NCBI RefSeq assembly: GCF_900100315.1
Contig: NZ_FNFF01000005.1
Coordinates: 1-64,000 of the forward strand
Length of the DNA stretch: 64,000 nucleotides
Direction: 5' to 3'
From: Streptomyces indicus
Lineage (GTDB): Bacteria > Actinomycetota > Actinomycetes > Streptomycetales > Streptomycetaceae
Below, piece after piece: positions 24,960-33,603 of this stretch. Each line of letters opens with the position of its first letter. The first letter of the stretch is position 1. The notes beneath the pieces were generated by a model, which was given only the letters and a program-made list of their open reading frames with translations, did not search any database and was not told the origin of the DNA. The position numbers and the translations under genes are program-made.

Positions 24960-25637
24960 TCAGCGCGCCGGCACGGCCAGCGGGGTGTTCGGGCAGCCCT
25001 GCGCGACTTCGGTCAGCTTGACCGCTTCGAGGAAGTCGACGGTCAGGCCCCAGCGCAGCTTCGTCGCGATCCAGTCGGCGACGTAGGCACAGCGCGCGGG
25101 AGCGTACGGGGGCAGCCACTCGGCCGGATCGCGGTCGCCGCGGTCGCGGGCGGCCGCCGCCGAGACGGCGGTGAGCGTGGCGGCCGCGGCGAGGTCGTTC
25201 ACGTACGCCTCGCGTGTGGCGGTGTCCCAGGCATGGGCGCCGGACTCCCAGGCCTCCTTGAGCGGCACCAGGTGATGGACCTCGACCTGTCGTGCGGGAT
25301 CGCCGGTCAGCTGCCGGTCGTCGTACCAGGAGTACCACTGCCCGCTTGCGACCAGGCAGTCCTCCTCGATCCGGGGTGCGGCGACCGCCTCCTCGCGGAG
25401 GACTTCGGCGCGGGTGTCGCACCCGTCGTGGTCGGCGTCCGCCCATCCGGGGAACGCGGCCGCGGGGTAGGTGCCTTTGTACTCGCTCATCGTTCCGAGG
25501 AGTTGCACGGCCTTGCGCACCTGGAAGCGCGGCTCGGGGTCGGCGGAAGGGGCCGCCGCCGCGCTCGCGGGGGCGAGGACGGCGGCGGCAAGGAGGAGGG
25601 CGGTGGCGACGGAGAGGGTGCGGAGGTTGGAGTTCAC
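24960..25637 (-). CDS. Secreted HNH/GmrSD-type (DUF1524) nuclease
   Basis: 225 aa. A Sec signal peptide (LSVATALLLAAAVLAPASAAAAP) precedes a DUF1524/HNH domain: DADHDGCDTRAEVL, VEVHHLVPLKEAWESGA (catalytic His-His region), and DLAAAATLTAVSAAAARDRGDRDPAEWLPP, in which the HNH Asn/Lys helix lies. Streptomyces commonly encode such small exported HNH proteins; nutritional or extracellular DNA degradation is the usual suggestion. GTG 25637 has only a weak ribosome site (GAGA). Two further small exported proteins lie just upstream on the same strand. Confidence 0.85.
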   Translation of the reverse strand: MNSNLRTLSVATALLLAAAVLAPASAAAAPSADPEPRFQVRKAVQLLGTMSEYKGTYPAAAFPGWADADHDGCDTRAEVLREEAVAAPRIEEDCLVASGQWYSWYDDRQLTGDPARQVEVHHLVPLKEAWESGAHAWDTATREAYVNDLAAAATLTAVSAAAARDRGDRDPAEWLPPYAPARCAYVADWIATKLRWGLTVDFLEAVKLTEVAQGCPNTPLAVPAR

Positions 25638-25750
25638 TCTCTGCGTGTATCCGCTACCGGCGCCCCGGGCGCGCGGGAGCCGGGACGTTCCCCCGGCAGG
25701 CGCAATGCGAGCGGCGGGCGGGCCCGTGCTCGCGGGAGTGCCCGCTCCCT

Positions 25751-26134
25751 TCAGTGGTGCACCTTGATGCACGGATTCCCGCTCAGGGCGGAGGACTGCG
25801 CGCACAGCCAGGTGCCGTCCGGGAAGCGGCGGTTGAGCTTCCAGTGGGCCGAGCTGATCCTGGTCATGCCGAAGGATTCGTTCTTCGCCCGCTTCCACCC
25901 GGTGACGTGGTCCATCGTCGCCGCGCTGCCGGTGTGGGCGTAGATGCGGAACGTGCCGCCATCCCGCTCGGAGGAGGCCGTCACCGAATCCACGTGCAGC
26001 CCTTCTCCCTTGACGTAGATGGAGACGGCGTCGTCGGTGTCGGAACCGCTCATCGGGACGGAGGCGGCGGAGGCGGGCGCGAGCAGGAGGACGGCGCCCG
26101 CGGCGGTCAGTGCGGTCTTGATCAGGTTGTGCAT
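25751..26134 (-). CDS. Small secreted protein of unknown function
   Basis: 127 aa. A clear signal peptide (LIKTALTAAGAVLLLAPASAAS) is followed by about 100 residues of probable beta structure (AVSIYVKGEGLHVDSVTASSE, GTFRIYAHTG) and a C-terminal half with two cysteines (WLCAQSSALSGNPCIKVHH) that could form a disulfide. I do not recognise a family. It sits between an exported HNH nuclease and an exported EEP-family enzyme on the same strand but 113 nt from the former, so it may have its own promoter. Confidence 0.75.
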   Translation of the reverse strand: MHNLIKTALTAAGAVLLLAPASAASVPMSGSDTDDAVSIYVKGEGLHVDSVTASSERDGGTFRIYAHTGSAATMDHVTGWKRAKNESFGMTRISSAHWKLNRRFPDGTWLCAQSSALSGNPCIKVHH

Positions 26135-26306
26135 GATCGTTTCAACCGCGGCGACCCTCGTACGGAAACGGCCGGCCCCGAGTGATCACTCATCGGGAGC
26201 ACGCGGGCCTCGTACGCCCCGGTCCGGACGGGATCACGCCGCGTCCCGTACCGGCTCCCTTCCCGGCTCCCGTTCATGGGAGCCGATACGGGAGGCACGC
26301 ACGCAC

Positions 26307-27386
26307 TCAGGCTCGGGTCCGAACCCGGAACGTACTGAGCACCGCCTTGTGGTCGCTCGGCCAGGTCCACGTCGGCTCCCAGAACGGATCGCGCCCGCTC
26401 TCCGGCACGCGTTCGTTGCGCACGATGGTCGTCGACGGACCGACGATGACACTGTCGAGCAGTCGGATACGACGGTCGGGGTGGTAGTAGACGAAGTCGA
26501 TACGGTCGCGTTCGTCGGCCTTCGGCGCCCAGGTCAACTCCCCGGTGTCCGCACCGGGGTTGTCGCTCGGCCAGGTGAAGCCCGGGGTGCGCACCGGGTC
26601 GGGGTGGATCACCCGGTAGGTGTCACGGAACCCGGCGTCCTCGATCGCCCGGGTCGTGGACCAGTCGATCACCGTGCCGTTGTGGTCGAACAGATTGCGC
26701 GTACGACGGGTCCAGTCACGAAAAGACGGCTCATTGAAGTCGCCACCCAGAATGACGAGTCGGCCCCGGCCGCGCTCGGCCGCGGCATCGGCGAGCATCG
26801 CCTTGGTGACCTTCGTACGCCCGGAAGCCTCGTTCAGGCGGGTGATCAGACCGACGTCGGTGATCGGACCGGTCGGGATCTCGTCCCAGCCGTACTCCGA
26901 GGTCTCCAACGGCGCGGGAGTGCCGCCGCCGTAGCCGCGCGGCAGGTAGTTGACGTAGTAGCGGTACTCCAGATGCCCCGAATAGACGGCCACTTCGGTG
27001 CCGTCCACCGAGATCACGGCCTTCGACCAGGACGGGAAGGAGGCACGGTCGATGATCGGGAAGCGTGAAATGACCGCGGGATCGGTCGGGTTGGCGTTGT
27101 CGTAGTAGGTGAGCCCGCGCTCGACGAGGTCGGCCAGCAGATCGGCGACCCGCTGCGGATTGGACTCACTCAGCAACACCACATCAGGACGGACCACGGC
27201 GATCGTGTCGGCGATCCCCGCGCGTCCGCCCTCCACCCGGCTCCCGCCCAGCCAGATATTGAACTGCATCACCTTCAGAGTCCGGCCCCCGGACCCGCGC
27301 CCGGCAGCCTCCGCGGCCCCGGCACCGACAAGGCCCGCACCGACCGCGGCGCCCGCCATTCCCAGTAGTTCACGACGCCCGACCAT
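26307..27386 (-). CDS. Tat-exported endonuclease/exonuclease/phosphatase family protein
   Basis: 359 aa. Twin-arginine leader (GRRELLGMAGAAVGAGLVG) ending near AEAAG, then an EEP (DNase I-like) domain: LKVMQFNIWLGG (Asn), VVLLSESNP (Glu, metal ligand), VYSGHLEYRYY (His), ILGGDFNEPSFRDW (Asp/Asn pair), and WTWPSDHKAVLSTF (terminal Asp-His). All catalytic positions are present, so it should be an active metal-dependent phosphodiesterase or phosphatase acting outside the membrane on nucleic acid, sphingomyelin or inositol phosphate. ATG 27386 follows GGAGGT. Confidence 0.87.
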   Translation of the reverse strand: MVGRRELLGMAGAAVGAGLVGAGAAEAAGRGSGGRTLKVMQFNIWLGGSRVEGGRAGIADTIAVVRPDVVLLSESNPQRVADLLADLVERGLTYYDNANPTDPAVISRFPIIDRASFPSWSKAVISVDGTEVAVYSGHLEYRYYVNYLPRGYGGGTPAPLETSEYGWDEIPTGPITDVGLITRLNEASGRTKVTKAMLADAAAERGRGRLVILGGDFNEPSFRDWTRRTRNLFDHNGTVIDWSTTRAIEDAGFRDTYRVIHPDPVRTPGFTWPSDNPGADTGELTWAPKADERDRIDFVYYHPDRRIRLLDSVIVGPSTTIVRNERVPESGRDPFWEPTWTWPSDHKAVLSTFRVRTRA

Positions 27387-27539
27387 GTGTGACCTCCATC
27401 GATTACGGCAATACGTGCGTGCGGCCCACGCCATGGTGACGCGGACCGCACGCAGTTTCGAGGGTCTGGTGGGACGGGAGGTGAAGTCGGGGCGAAGATC
27501 GGGGGTGGGCCGGGAACCGCTCAGCGGCAGCCCACCGGC

Positions 27540-27737
27540 TCAGAACATGCCGTTGGGGTTGGCGGATTCCAGCGGGATCTCCTGGATGACATCCCAGTGC
27601 TCGACGACCTTGCCGTGTTCCAGGCGGAAGAAGTCGGCGAGCGCACGGCCGGGGTTGTCGGGGTTGCCGGGCTCCAGGTCCAGGTGCGAGAGGGGCACCG
27701 CCATGTCGCACACGCGAGTGCGGGGGAACATGCGCAC
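27540..27737 (-). pseudogene. Remnant of a SnoaL-like (NTF2-fold) protein
   Basis: The last 45 or so residues (ALADFFRLEHGKVVEHWDVI, then ESANPNGMF) match the conserved C-terminal end of SnoaL-like polyketide-cyclase/NTF2 proteins. The N-terminal two thirds is absent in this frame. A run of open frame 27740-27837 in another phase carries no recognisable SnoaL sequence. I read it as a decayed gene rather than a functional 65-residue protein. It marks the edge of a lower-GC stretch. Confidence 0.6.
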
Positions 27738-27931
27738 GACAGCGGAAAGCCCTCGTTAGGACCTCGGTGTGCGCGGGCACGTGGTCCGGGATCCTCGGCA
27801 TGAGGTTCTGGGAGGGGTTGGGCACGCCGCGGAGCACACCGTGGAGCGCGTGCAGCCACAGCCGCTTCCGAAGGCATCCGAGGCCGCGGATGCCCCGAAA
27901 GGTGGCCGGCGGCCGTCACGATCACAGCGTT

Positions 27932-28504
27932 CTATTCAGGCGTGAAGGTGAACTTCCAGGTGGCTGCGGCGGAGGCGTTGGACACCTCGACCCAGTAGGT
28001 GCCGTCGAGGTTCTTGAGGCGCTTTGTCTTGGAGCCGGACTCGGCGATGTCGTTCGTCAGGGACTTGCTGAAGCCGAAGGAGATGCTGGTGTCGTCGGAC
28101 GAGTCGATCTTGCTGATGAAGTTGGTTCCCCGTGAGTCGTTGAAGTCGGATTTGTTGCCGCTGTACTCGATTGATACGAGGTAGTCGCCCTTGAGCGGCA
28201 CCTTCTGCGTGGCGTTTTCACCCGTGCCGGCGAGTGTCACAGTTTCGCGAGCAGGGTCGGGTTTCTCCGTCTGCTCCTCGGCCTGGCGCGTCGCCGTTGC
28301 TGCCGTGCTGTTGGTCTTGCTCTTGGGCTTGTCGCTTTTCATCGCGCTGCCGACGATCCCGATGAGCACAAATGCGGCGAGCACGCCGGCCGCGATTTTG
28401 AGCGCAAGGATCAGTGGTCTGCGCTTCTTCGGCTCCTGCGGCGGGGACGGCGGGGTTGGCAACGTGTAGGGCGGGTGATTCCAGGCGTTCTGGTCGTGCG
28501 ACAT
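27932..28504 (-). CDS. Single-pass membrane protein of unknown function
   Basis: 190 aa. A Pro/Gln-rich cytoplasmic N-terminus (SHDQNAWNHPPYTLPTPPSP) and a KKRRP stop-transfer lead into one transmembrane helix (LILALKIAAGVLAAFVLIGIV), a Lys/Thr/Glu linker and an exported beta-rich domain of about 95 residues (KVPLKGDYLVSIEYSG, GTYWVEVSNASAAATWKFTF). The Asn/Lys/Ser content and base composition differ from neighbours, suggesting relaxed or foreign codon use. No enzyme motif is visible. ATG 28504 has GAGG upstream. It lies 28 nt downstream of the next hypothetical, probably co-transcribed. Confidence 0.75.
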   Translation of the reverse strand: MSHDQNAWNHPPYTLPTPPSPPQEPKKRRPLILALKIAAGVLAAFVLIGIVGSAMKSDKPKSKTNSTAATATRQAEEQTEKPDPARETVTLAGTGENATQKVPLKGDYLVSIEYSGNKSDFNDSRGTNFISKIDSSDDTSISFGFSKSLTNDIAESGSKTKRLKNLDGTYWVEVSNASAAATWKFTFTPE

Positions 28505-28532
28505 GAGGTACCTCGTTCTTGCTCGTGCCCCC

Positions 28533-28901
28533 TCAAGCGCCTCTGGCGAAGATGCGCCCTGTCTCGTCGACCCAGGCCTGTGCGCGTACGGTCTGGTCCA
28601 TTCCGCTGGCGCCGACTGCGGCTCCCAGTGGGCCGGCAACCCAGAAGCCGGCAGCGGCCCCGGAGATCTGGTTGGCCCTGTGGACCCTGGCGAAGAGGAC
28701 AGCGCCCGGCATGCGGTGGATGACCTCCCAGCCGCGCACTGCCATGTGACCGATGAATCGGTGCAGGTCAGCTTCGCGCACCTCGGGGTCCACAGTGTGG
28801 CCGTAGCCGTCGAAGACGACTGTCGTGGGGGCGTTGGGGCCCCACTGGGGGTTCTTGAGCTCGGCCTGGCGTTGCTTCTTGGCCTTCCGCTGGCTCGTCA
28901 T
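28533..28901 (-). CDS. Hypothetical protein
   Basis: 122 aa. A basic start (MTSQRKAKKQRQAELKN) is followed by a compact alpha/beta segment (TTVVFDGYGHTVDPEVREAD, GHMAVRGWEVIHRMPGAVLF) and a glycine-rich hydrophobic stretch (QISGAAAGFWVAGPLGAAVG). I do not recognise the family. ATG 28901 is preceded by GGGAG. It lies immediately upstream of the single-pass membrane protein gene, so the pair may work together. Confidence 0.65.
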   Translation of the reverse strand: MTSQRKAKKQRQAELKNPQWGPNAPTTVVFDGYGHTVDPEVREADLHRFIGHMAVRGWEVIHRMPGAVLFARVHRANQISGAAAGFWVAGPLGAAVGASGMDQTVRAQAWVDETGRIFARGA

Positions 28902-29377
28902 GCGATATCTCCCATGGCACGAGATCGCGTCCAGGTCCCCTTTTGGACCATACGTGGAGTTGTGATGGGTCGCACACGCAGCGAAATCAAGCCTGTGACT
29001 CCGGTCCAGCGAGCACGTCCAACTTATGGCCCGTGTGAGTCCGGCGCCCTGCGCACCGACGCCTGGTACGCGTGCGACCGCTGGCCTCTGGTGCCCGTCA
29101 CACACGAGAGGCCCCATCGAAATCCTTGGCCTCGGTCACCGAGGTCGCAGCCGAACTTTCCCTGCCCCACGATTTGCACGGAGGTGGCGCGCATTGCTCG
29201 AACCGCCTGATGGGAAACCTCTCTTGCCAGAAGCAGTGCGACTGTACGAATGCGTCTACCTCCACGAGTGCGGCGACTCGCTGTCGTACAGACCAGACTG
29301 CCGATCGCTTCCGGCAGCGCATCCGCCAAAAGTCCCCCTCACCACGGACCTTCACCTCCGGGCGAGATGCGGTGCGG
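28902..29377. other. Intergenic stretch, no gene recognised
   Basis: Open frames here have no recognisable protein sequence and their base use is unlike the coding neighbours. A small hairpin (GGTCC, CCTTTT loop, GGACC; 28934-28949) lies just upstream of the hypothetical gene. The stretch has lower GC than the surroundings, like the two genes beside it. Confidence 0.5.
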
Positions 29378-30841
29378 TCAGTCACCGTGATGCAGCGGCA
29401 GCAGCACCTTGAAGGTCGCTCCCTCCCCCGGTGCGGTGCGCAGTTCGACCCGGCCGCCGTGTGCCCGTACGAGGGAGTCCACGATCGCCAGGCCCAGGCC
29501 GGCGCCTTGGGCGGCGGTACGGCCCCGGGACCGGTCCCCGCGATAGAGCCGGTCGAAGGCACGGTCGGCCTGTTCGGCCGTCATGCCCGGTCCCTGGTCC
29601 GCGAACTCCAGTACGGCGAAGGCCCCCTGTGTGCCCACTCCGATGCGGACCGGGGTGCCGGCGGGGGTGTGCGCGATGGCGTTGCCCACGAGGTTGGACG
29701 TGACCTGCCGCAGGCGTGCCTCGTCGCCGAGGACCGGGGCGCCGCCCTGGGGGCCGCCGTCGACTCCGGTGAGCGTGACCTCGCGCCGCGGATCGAGGGC
29801 GCGCAGGTCGTGCAGGGCGTCGGCGGCCAGCGTGCGCAGGTCCATCGGGGTGCGCTGGAGCGGCAGCGGGTCGGCGGACGACGGGTCGTCGAGGCGTGCC
29901 AGGAGCAGGAGTTCCTCGACGAGGTCGACAAGGCGGGCCGCTTCGCGTTCGATGCGCCCCATCGAGGCGTCCACGTCGGCGCGCCGGGGCATGCCGCCCA
30001 TCCGGTAGAGCTCGGTGAAGCCCTTGATCCCGGCGAGCGGGGTGCGCAGTTCGTGGCTGATGTCGGCGAGGAAGCGCCGCATCCGCCGTTCGGCCTCGTC
30101 GCGCGCGGCGTCCCCGGCCTCGATCCGGTCGAGCATTCCGTTGAGCGCGGTGGCGAGGCGGCCCAACTCGGTCCTGGCGCCCGCGAGTTCCGGCACCCGG
30201 CGAGTCAGGTCGCCGCCGGCGATGGCCGTCGCCGTGGTCTCCACCCGGCGCAGCGGCCGCAGTCCGGCGCGGACCGCGTACCAGCCCGCCACGCCGAGCG
30301 CCACGAGCACGATTCCGTCGATCAGGAGGACCCGCCGCGTGAGGTCGTGCAGGGCCTCCTCGACCCCCGCGAGCGAGCCCGCCGCGATCACAGTGCCCTC
30401 ACCCGCCGTTCGCGGGACAGCGACGGCCCGCCACTCCTGGCCGTCCCGCGCGCTGACCGCGACGGGTTCGCCGCCGGGCGCGGTGAAGCGCGCGGGGTCC
30501 AGGTCGGGTGGTGCCGCTCCGGTCGGGCCGATCACCCAGCGGACCGTGCCGTCGGCTTCGGCGTAGGCGACGTACACGTCCTTCACCAACTGCCGCTCCA
30601 CGGCGTCCCGTACCCGCGGCGCCTCCTCGCCGACCACGTCCGGCAGCGTGGGCAGGCGGGCCGCGACCGCGGCCACACCGGCGACCCGCTCGTCGAGCTG
30701 TCCGACGAGATGCCGCTGCAACTGGGCGACGAGCAGTCCCGTGCTGGCGAGCAGTGCGGCGACCAGGAGTCCGAGCGTGATCGCCACCAGCCGGGCGCGC
30801 AGCGAGAACCCGCCCGTCCAGGCCTGTCCGAGGCGCTTCAC
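29378..30841 (-). CDS. Sensor histidine kinase
   Basis: 487 aa. TM1 (LVAITLGLLVAALLASTGLLV, about 19-40), an exported sensor of some 130 residues, TM2 (about 172-190), a HAMP domain (GLRPLRRVETTATAIAGGDL), the H-box FLADISHELRTPL with His263, and an ATPase domain with N-box NLVGNAIAHTPAG, G1 DQGPGM and G2 GAGLGLAIVDSLVRAHGG. Length is typical of OmpR-partner kinases. Its GTG start overlaps the response-regulator stop (GTGA). It closes a line of four genes with an ABC exporter. The signal is unknown. Confidence 0.93.
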   Translation of the reverse strand: MKRLGQAWTGGFSLRARLVAITLGLLVAALLASTGLLVAQLQRHLVGQLDERVAGVAAVAARLPTLPDVVGEEAPRVRDAVERQLVKDVYVAYAEADGTVRWVIGPTGAAPPDLDPARFTAPGGEPVAVSARDGQEWRAVAVPRTAGEGTVIAAGSLAGVEEALHDLTRRVLLIDGIVLVALGVAGWYAVRAGLRPLRRVETTATAIAGGDLTRRVPELAGARTELGRLATALNGMLDRIEAGDAARDEAERRMRRFLADISHELRTPLAGIKGFTELYRMGGMPRRADVDASMGRIEREAARLVDLVEELLLLARLDDPSSADPLPLQRTPMDLRTLAADALHDLRALDPRREVTLTGVDGGPQGGAPVLGDEARLRQVTSNLVGNAIAHTPAGTPVRIGVGTQGAFAVLEFADQGPGMTAEQADRAFDRLYRGDRSRGRTAAQGAGLGLAIVDSLVRAHGGRVELRTAPGEGATFKVLLPLHHGD

Positions 30842-31536
30842 GGCTGCGGCCTGCGCAGGACGTAGCCCGTGCCGCGGACGGTGTGGATGAGTTGGGGCTC
30901 AACCGAGTCGATCTTGCGGCGCAGATAGCTGACGTAGGTCGCGACGATGCTGTGGTCTCCCCCGAAGTCGTAGCGCCAGACGAGGTCGAGGAGCTGCTCC
31001 TTGGAGAGGACCTGTCCGGCGTGCTCCATGAGGACCTTCAGGAGGCTGAACTCGGTCGGCGAGAGCGCGACGGCCGCTCCCCCGCGGGTGACCTGATGGC
31101 TGTCGGGATCCAGTACGAGGTCGCCCACGGTGAGCCGGCCGTCCGGGCGGCCGCCGCCCGCGCGGCGGAGGATGGCGCGGATGCGCAGGATCAGCTCCTC
31201 CAGGTTGAAGGGCTTCGTCACGTAGTCGTCGCCGCCCGCGGTCAGGCCGCTGATCCGGTCCTCGGCCGCGTCCCGCGCGGTGAGGAAGAGGACGGGGGGC
31301 GGCCCCGAAGGCGACAGCGCGGTGTCGTTGCGCAGTCGGCGGACGACTTCGAAACCGTCGAAGTCCGGCAGCATCACGTCGAGGACGATCAGGTCGGGCG
31401 GGCCCTGCCGGACGGCGTCCAGCGCCTCGGCGCCCGTGGTCACCGCATGCACCGTGAAGCCGGCCAGGCGCAGGCTCGCGGAGAGCAGTTCGCGCAGAGT
31501 CGGGTCGTCCTCCACCACGAGGAGCTGGTCGGCCAT
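30838..31536 (-). CDS. OmpR-family response regulator
   Basis: 232 aa. A receiver domain (LLVVEDDPTL, phosphoacceptor Asp53 in LIVLDVMLPDFDG, FLTARDAAEDR, YVTKPFNLEEL with the conserved Lys) is followed by a winged-helix DNA-binding domain (GDLVLDPDSHQVTRGG, LSPTEFSLLKVLMEHAGQVL, SIVATYVSYLRRKID, IHTVRGTGYVLR). It is translationally coupled to the histidine kinase gene. It lies 92 nt downstream of the ABC permease gene, which may mean an internal promoter. Control of the neighbouring exporter is likely. Confidence 0.93.
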   Translation of the reverse strand: MADQLLVVEDDPTLRELLSASLRLAGFTVHAVTTGAEALDAVRQGPPDLIVLDVMLPDFDGFEVVRRLRNDTALSPSGPPPVLFLTARDAAEDRISGLTAGGDDYVTKPFNLEELILRIRAILRRAGGGRPDGRLTVGDLVLDPDSHQVTRGGAAVALSPTEFSLLKVLMEHAGQVLSKEQLLDLVWRYDFGGDHSIVATYVSYLRRKIDSVEPQLIHTVRGTGYVLRRPQP

Positions 31537-31628
31537 CGCCGTGTCACCGCCTTGGAGATGTGTGCGGGCGCCGCCGGTTTCCGTCGTGTCGATCCGTCCG
31601 ACCGGCGCCCGGTGGTCGCTCGATCTTC

Positions 31629-32480
31629 CTACGCGTCGCGCCTGCGGAAGGTGAGGAACGCGGCCGTGAGCAGCACGGCGACGCAGAGCGCGAGGACGCC
31701 GAGCCCAGGCCACGGGTCGAGCAGAGCGGGGTCCCGGTAACCGGTGACGATCTGGCCACCCGCCGTCGGCGGCCAGTAGACGGCGGCCCAGTCGGCCAGC
31801 GGGCCGGGCAGTGCGGGTCCGAAGGCCGGCACGATGAGCAGGGTCGCGAACATCGTGGTGACCGTGGCTGTGGTGCTCCGGACCAGGGTGCCGACCGCGA
31901 GGCCGAGGAGGGCTGCGAGGGTGAGGTAGAGCGCGCCGCCGAACACGGCACGCAGCGACTCGGGGTCGGACAGCTGGACGTGCGGGGCTCCGGCACCGGC
32001 GAGCGCCGACTGGCCGGCCGCGAAGCCGGCCAGCATCGTGGCCACGCCCACCGCGTACGCGGCGACGGCGAGGACGGCGCCCTTCGCCGCCAGGACACGG
32101 CTGCGGTGCGGTACGGCGGTGAGGGTGGGGACGATCGTACGGCTGCCGTACTCGGCGGTGATCACCAGGCCGCCCAGGAGTGCGAGGGTGACCTGCGCCA
32201 GCATGTAGCCCTTCAGGGCGGTGCCGAGCGGGTCGAAGACCGCCTGGTCGGCCGGTGCGAGGGTGGCGTGTTCACCGCCGGCGGAGGCGCCGTTGAGCGC
32301 GGCTAGGCCGACACCCGCGACCAGGGTGCCGAGGGCGACCCACAGCGTGGAGCGCATCGTCCGCAACTTGATCCACTCGGCGTGAAGGCTGTGCAGGAAG
32401 GTCGCCCGACCCCGCTCCTGGGGGCCGGGCAGCGTCCGGTCGGCGAGGGGGCGGCGCGTGGTGACGCTGGTGTCGCTCAT
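31629..32480 (-). CDS. ABC-2 type exporter permease
   Basis: 283 aa with about six transmembrane helices. The opening FLHSLHAEWIKLRTMRSTLW is the signature start of actinobacterial ABC-2 permeases, followed by TLALLGGLVITAEYGSRTI and the C-terminal helix ending FLTFRRRDA. Its ATG overlaps the stop of the ATPase gene (ATGA). With the ATPase it would form a two-gene exporter, possibly for a peptide or antibiotic, since such pairs are often controlled by an adjacent two-component system. Confidence 0.9.
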   Translation of the reverse strand: MSDTSVTTRRPLADRTLPGPQERGRATFLHSLHAEWIKLRTMRSTLWVALGTLVAGVGLAALNGASAGGEHATLAPADQAVFDPLGTALKGYMLAQVTLALLGGLVITAEYGSRTIVPTLTAVPHRSRVLAAKGAVLAVAAYAVGVATMLAGFAAGQSALAGAGAPHVQLSDPESLRAVFGGALYLTLAALLGLAVGTLVRSTTATVTTMFATLLIVPAFGPALPGPLADWAAVYWPPTAGGQIVTGYRDPALLDPWPGLGVLALCVAVLLTAAFLTFRRRDA

Positions 32481-33418
32481 CAGAAGGTCTCCTTGTCCGC
32501 GCCCGTGCCGGCTGTCGCGGCGTACTCCGCGCTGTCCTGCGTCAGTTCCATGAAGGCGTGCTCCAACGAGGGTCTGCGCGGGGCGAGTTCGTGCAGTTCG
32601 ATGCCGCGGGCGGCGGCCAGCGCGCCGACGACCGGGGCGGTGAGTCCGGTGACGACCAGGCTCTGCGCGTCGTCACCGCGGCGCACCGCCGCACCCTCGG
32701 CCGCGAGCCGGGAGGCGAACACCTCGGCGCGCGGGCTGCGCACCACGACTTCCCGAGGTGAGGAGTGGGCCGCGATGAACGCGGCCATGGAGGTGTCGGC
32801 GATCAGCCGGCCCCGGCCGATCACGACGAGGTGGTCGACGGTCCGTTCCACCTCGTTCATCAGATGGCTGGAGACCATCACCGCGCGCCCCTCCGCCGCA
32901 AGGCCGCGCAGCAGGCGGCGCATCCAGACGATGCCCTCGGGGTCCAGGCCGTTGAGCGGTTCGTCGAGTACCAGGACCGGCGGATCGCCGAGCAGGGCAG
33001 CGGCGATGCCCAGTCGCTGCTTCATTCCGAGGGAGTACGTGCCCGCAGCGCGGCGGGCCGCGGAGCCGAGCCCGACCACGTCGAGCACCTCCTGGACGCG
33101 GCGGCGCGGAATGCCGTTGCCGGCCGCGAGGGCGAGGAGATGGTGCCGGGCGCTGCGGCTCGGCAGCAGCGCCCCGGCGTCGAGCAGGGCGCCCACGGCC
33201 CGCAGCGGAGCGGGGTGCGCGGCGGCCGGACGGCCGTCGATGGTGGCGGTTCCCGAGGTCGGGGCGTCGAGTCCCAGGATCATGCGCATGGTGGTCGACT
33301 TGCCCGCGCCGTTGGGGCCGAGGAAGCCGGTGACCTCGCCACGGCGCACAGTGAAGTCCAGTGAGTCGACGGCGCGCACCTCGTGGTAGCGCTTGGTCAG
33401 GCCGCGAACCTCGATCAT
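32480..33418 (-). CDS. ABC transporter ATP-binding protein
   Basis: 312 aa. Walker A GPNGAGKST (34-42), signature YSLGMKQRLGIAAALLG, Walker B VLVLDEPLNGLDPEG and switch His in VMVSSHLMNEVE. The C-terminal extension of about 90 residues is typical of exporter ATPases of the drug/bacitracin (CcmA/BcrA) group. It is the first gene of the exporter-two-component line. ATG 33418 is chosen over an upstream GTG because the alignment to MIEVRGLTKRY is exact for the family. An inverted repeat lies 37 nt upstream. Confidence 0.93.
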   Translation of the reverse strand: MIEVRGLTKRYHEVRAVDSLDFTVRRGEVTGFLGPNGAGKSTTMRMILGLDAPTSGTATIDGRPAAAHPAPLRAVGALLDAGALLPSRSARHHLLALAAGNGIPRRRVQEVLDVVGLGSAARRAAGTYSLGMKQRLGIAAALLGDPPVLVLDEPLNGLDPEGIVWMRRLLRGLAAEGRAVMVSSHLMNEVERTVDHLVVIGRGRLIADTSMAAFIAAHSSPREVVVRSPRAEVFASRLAAEGAAVRRGDDAQSLVVTGLTAPVVGALAAARGIELHELAPRRPSLEHAFMELTQDSAEYAATAGTGADKETF

Positions 33419-33454
33419 CACATCTCCGTCTGTGCAGGGGTGCCGGTGGTGGGC

Positions 33455-33473
33455 ACGCACCGTGGCGGTGCGT
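33455..33473. promoter_or_regulatory. Inverted repeat upstream of the ABC exporter
   Basis: ACGCACC, GTGGC, GGTGCGT: a perfect 7-bp inverted repeat 37 nt before the ATPase start codon. It may be an operator or part of the mRNA leader. Confidence 0.35.
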
Positions 33474-33603
33474 CCGCGGACCAGCCTGGCCCGGCGTCAT
33501 GGGAGCGGGATGAGTCCGTATGGGAGTTCTCTGTGAGCGGTCGGCAGATCGGCACAGGTGGTCGGCAAGCCGCTCCTGAATCGACACCGCACGGCCAGCG
33601 GGC

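Noticed and set aside
27740..27837. N-terminal part of the SnoaL remnant in another frame
   Set aside because: No SnoaL sequence can be recognised there, so I did not extend the pseudogene.
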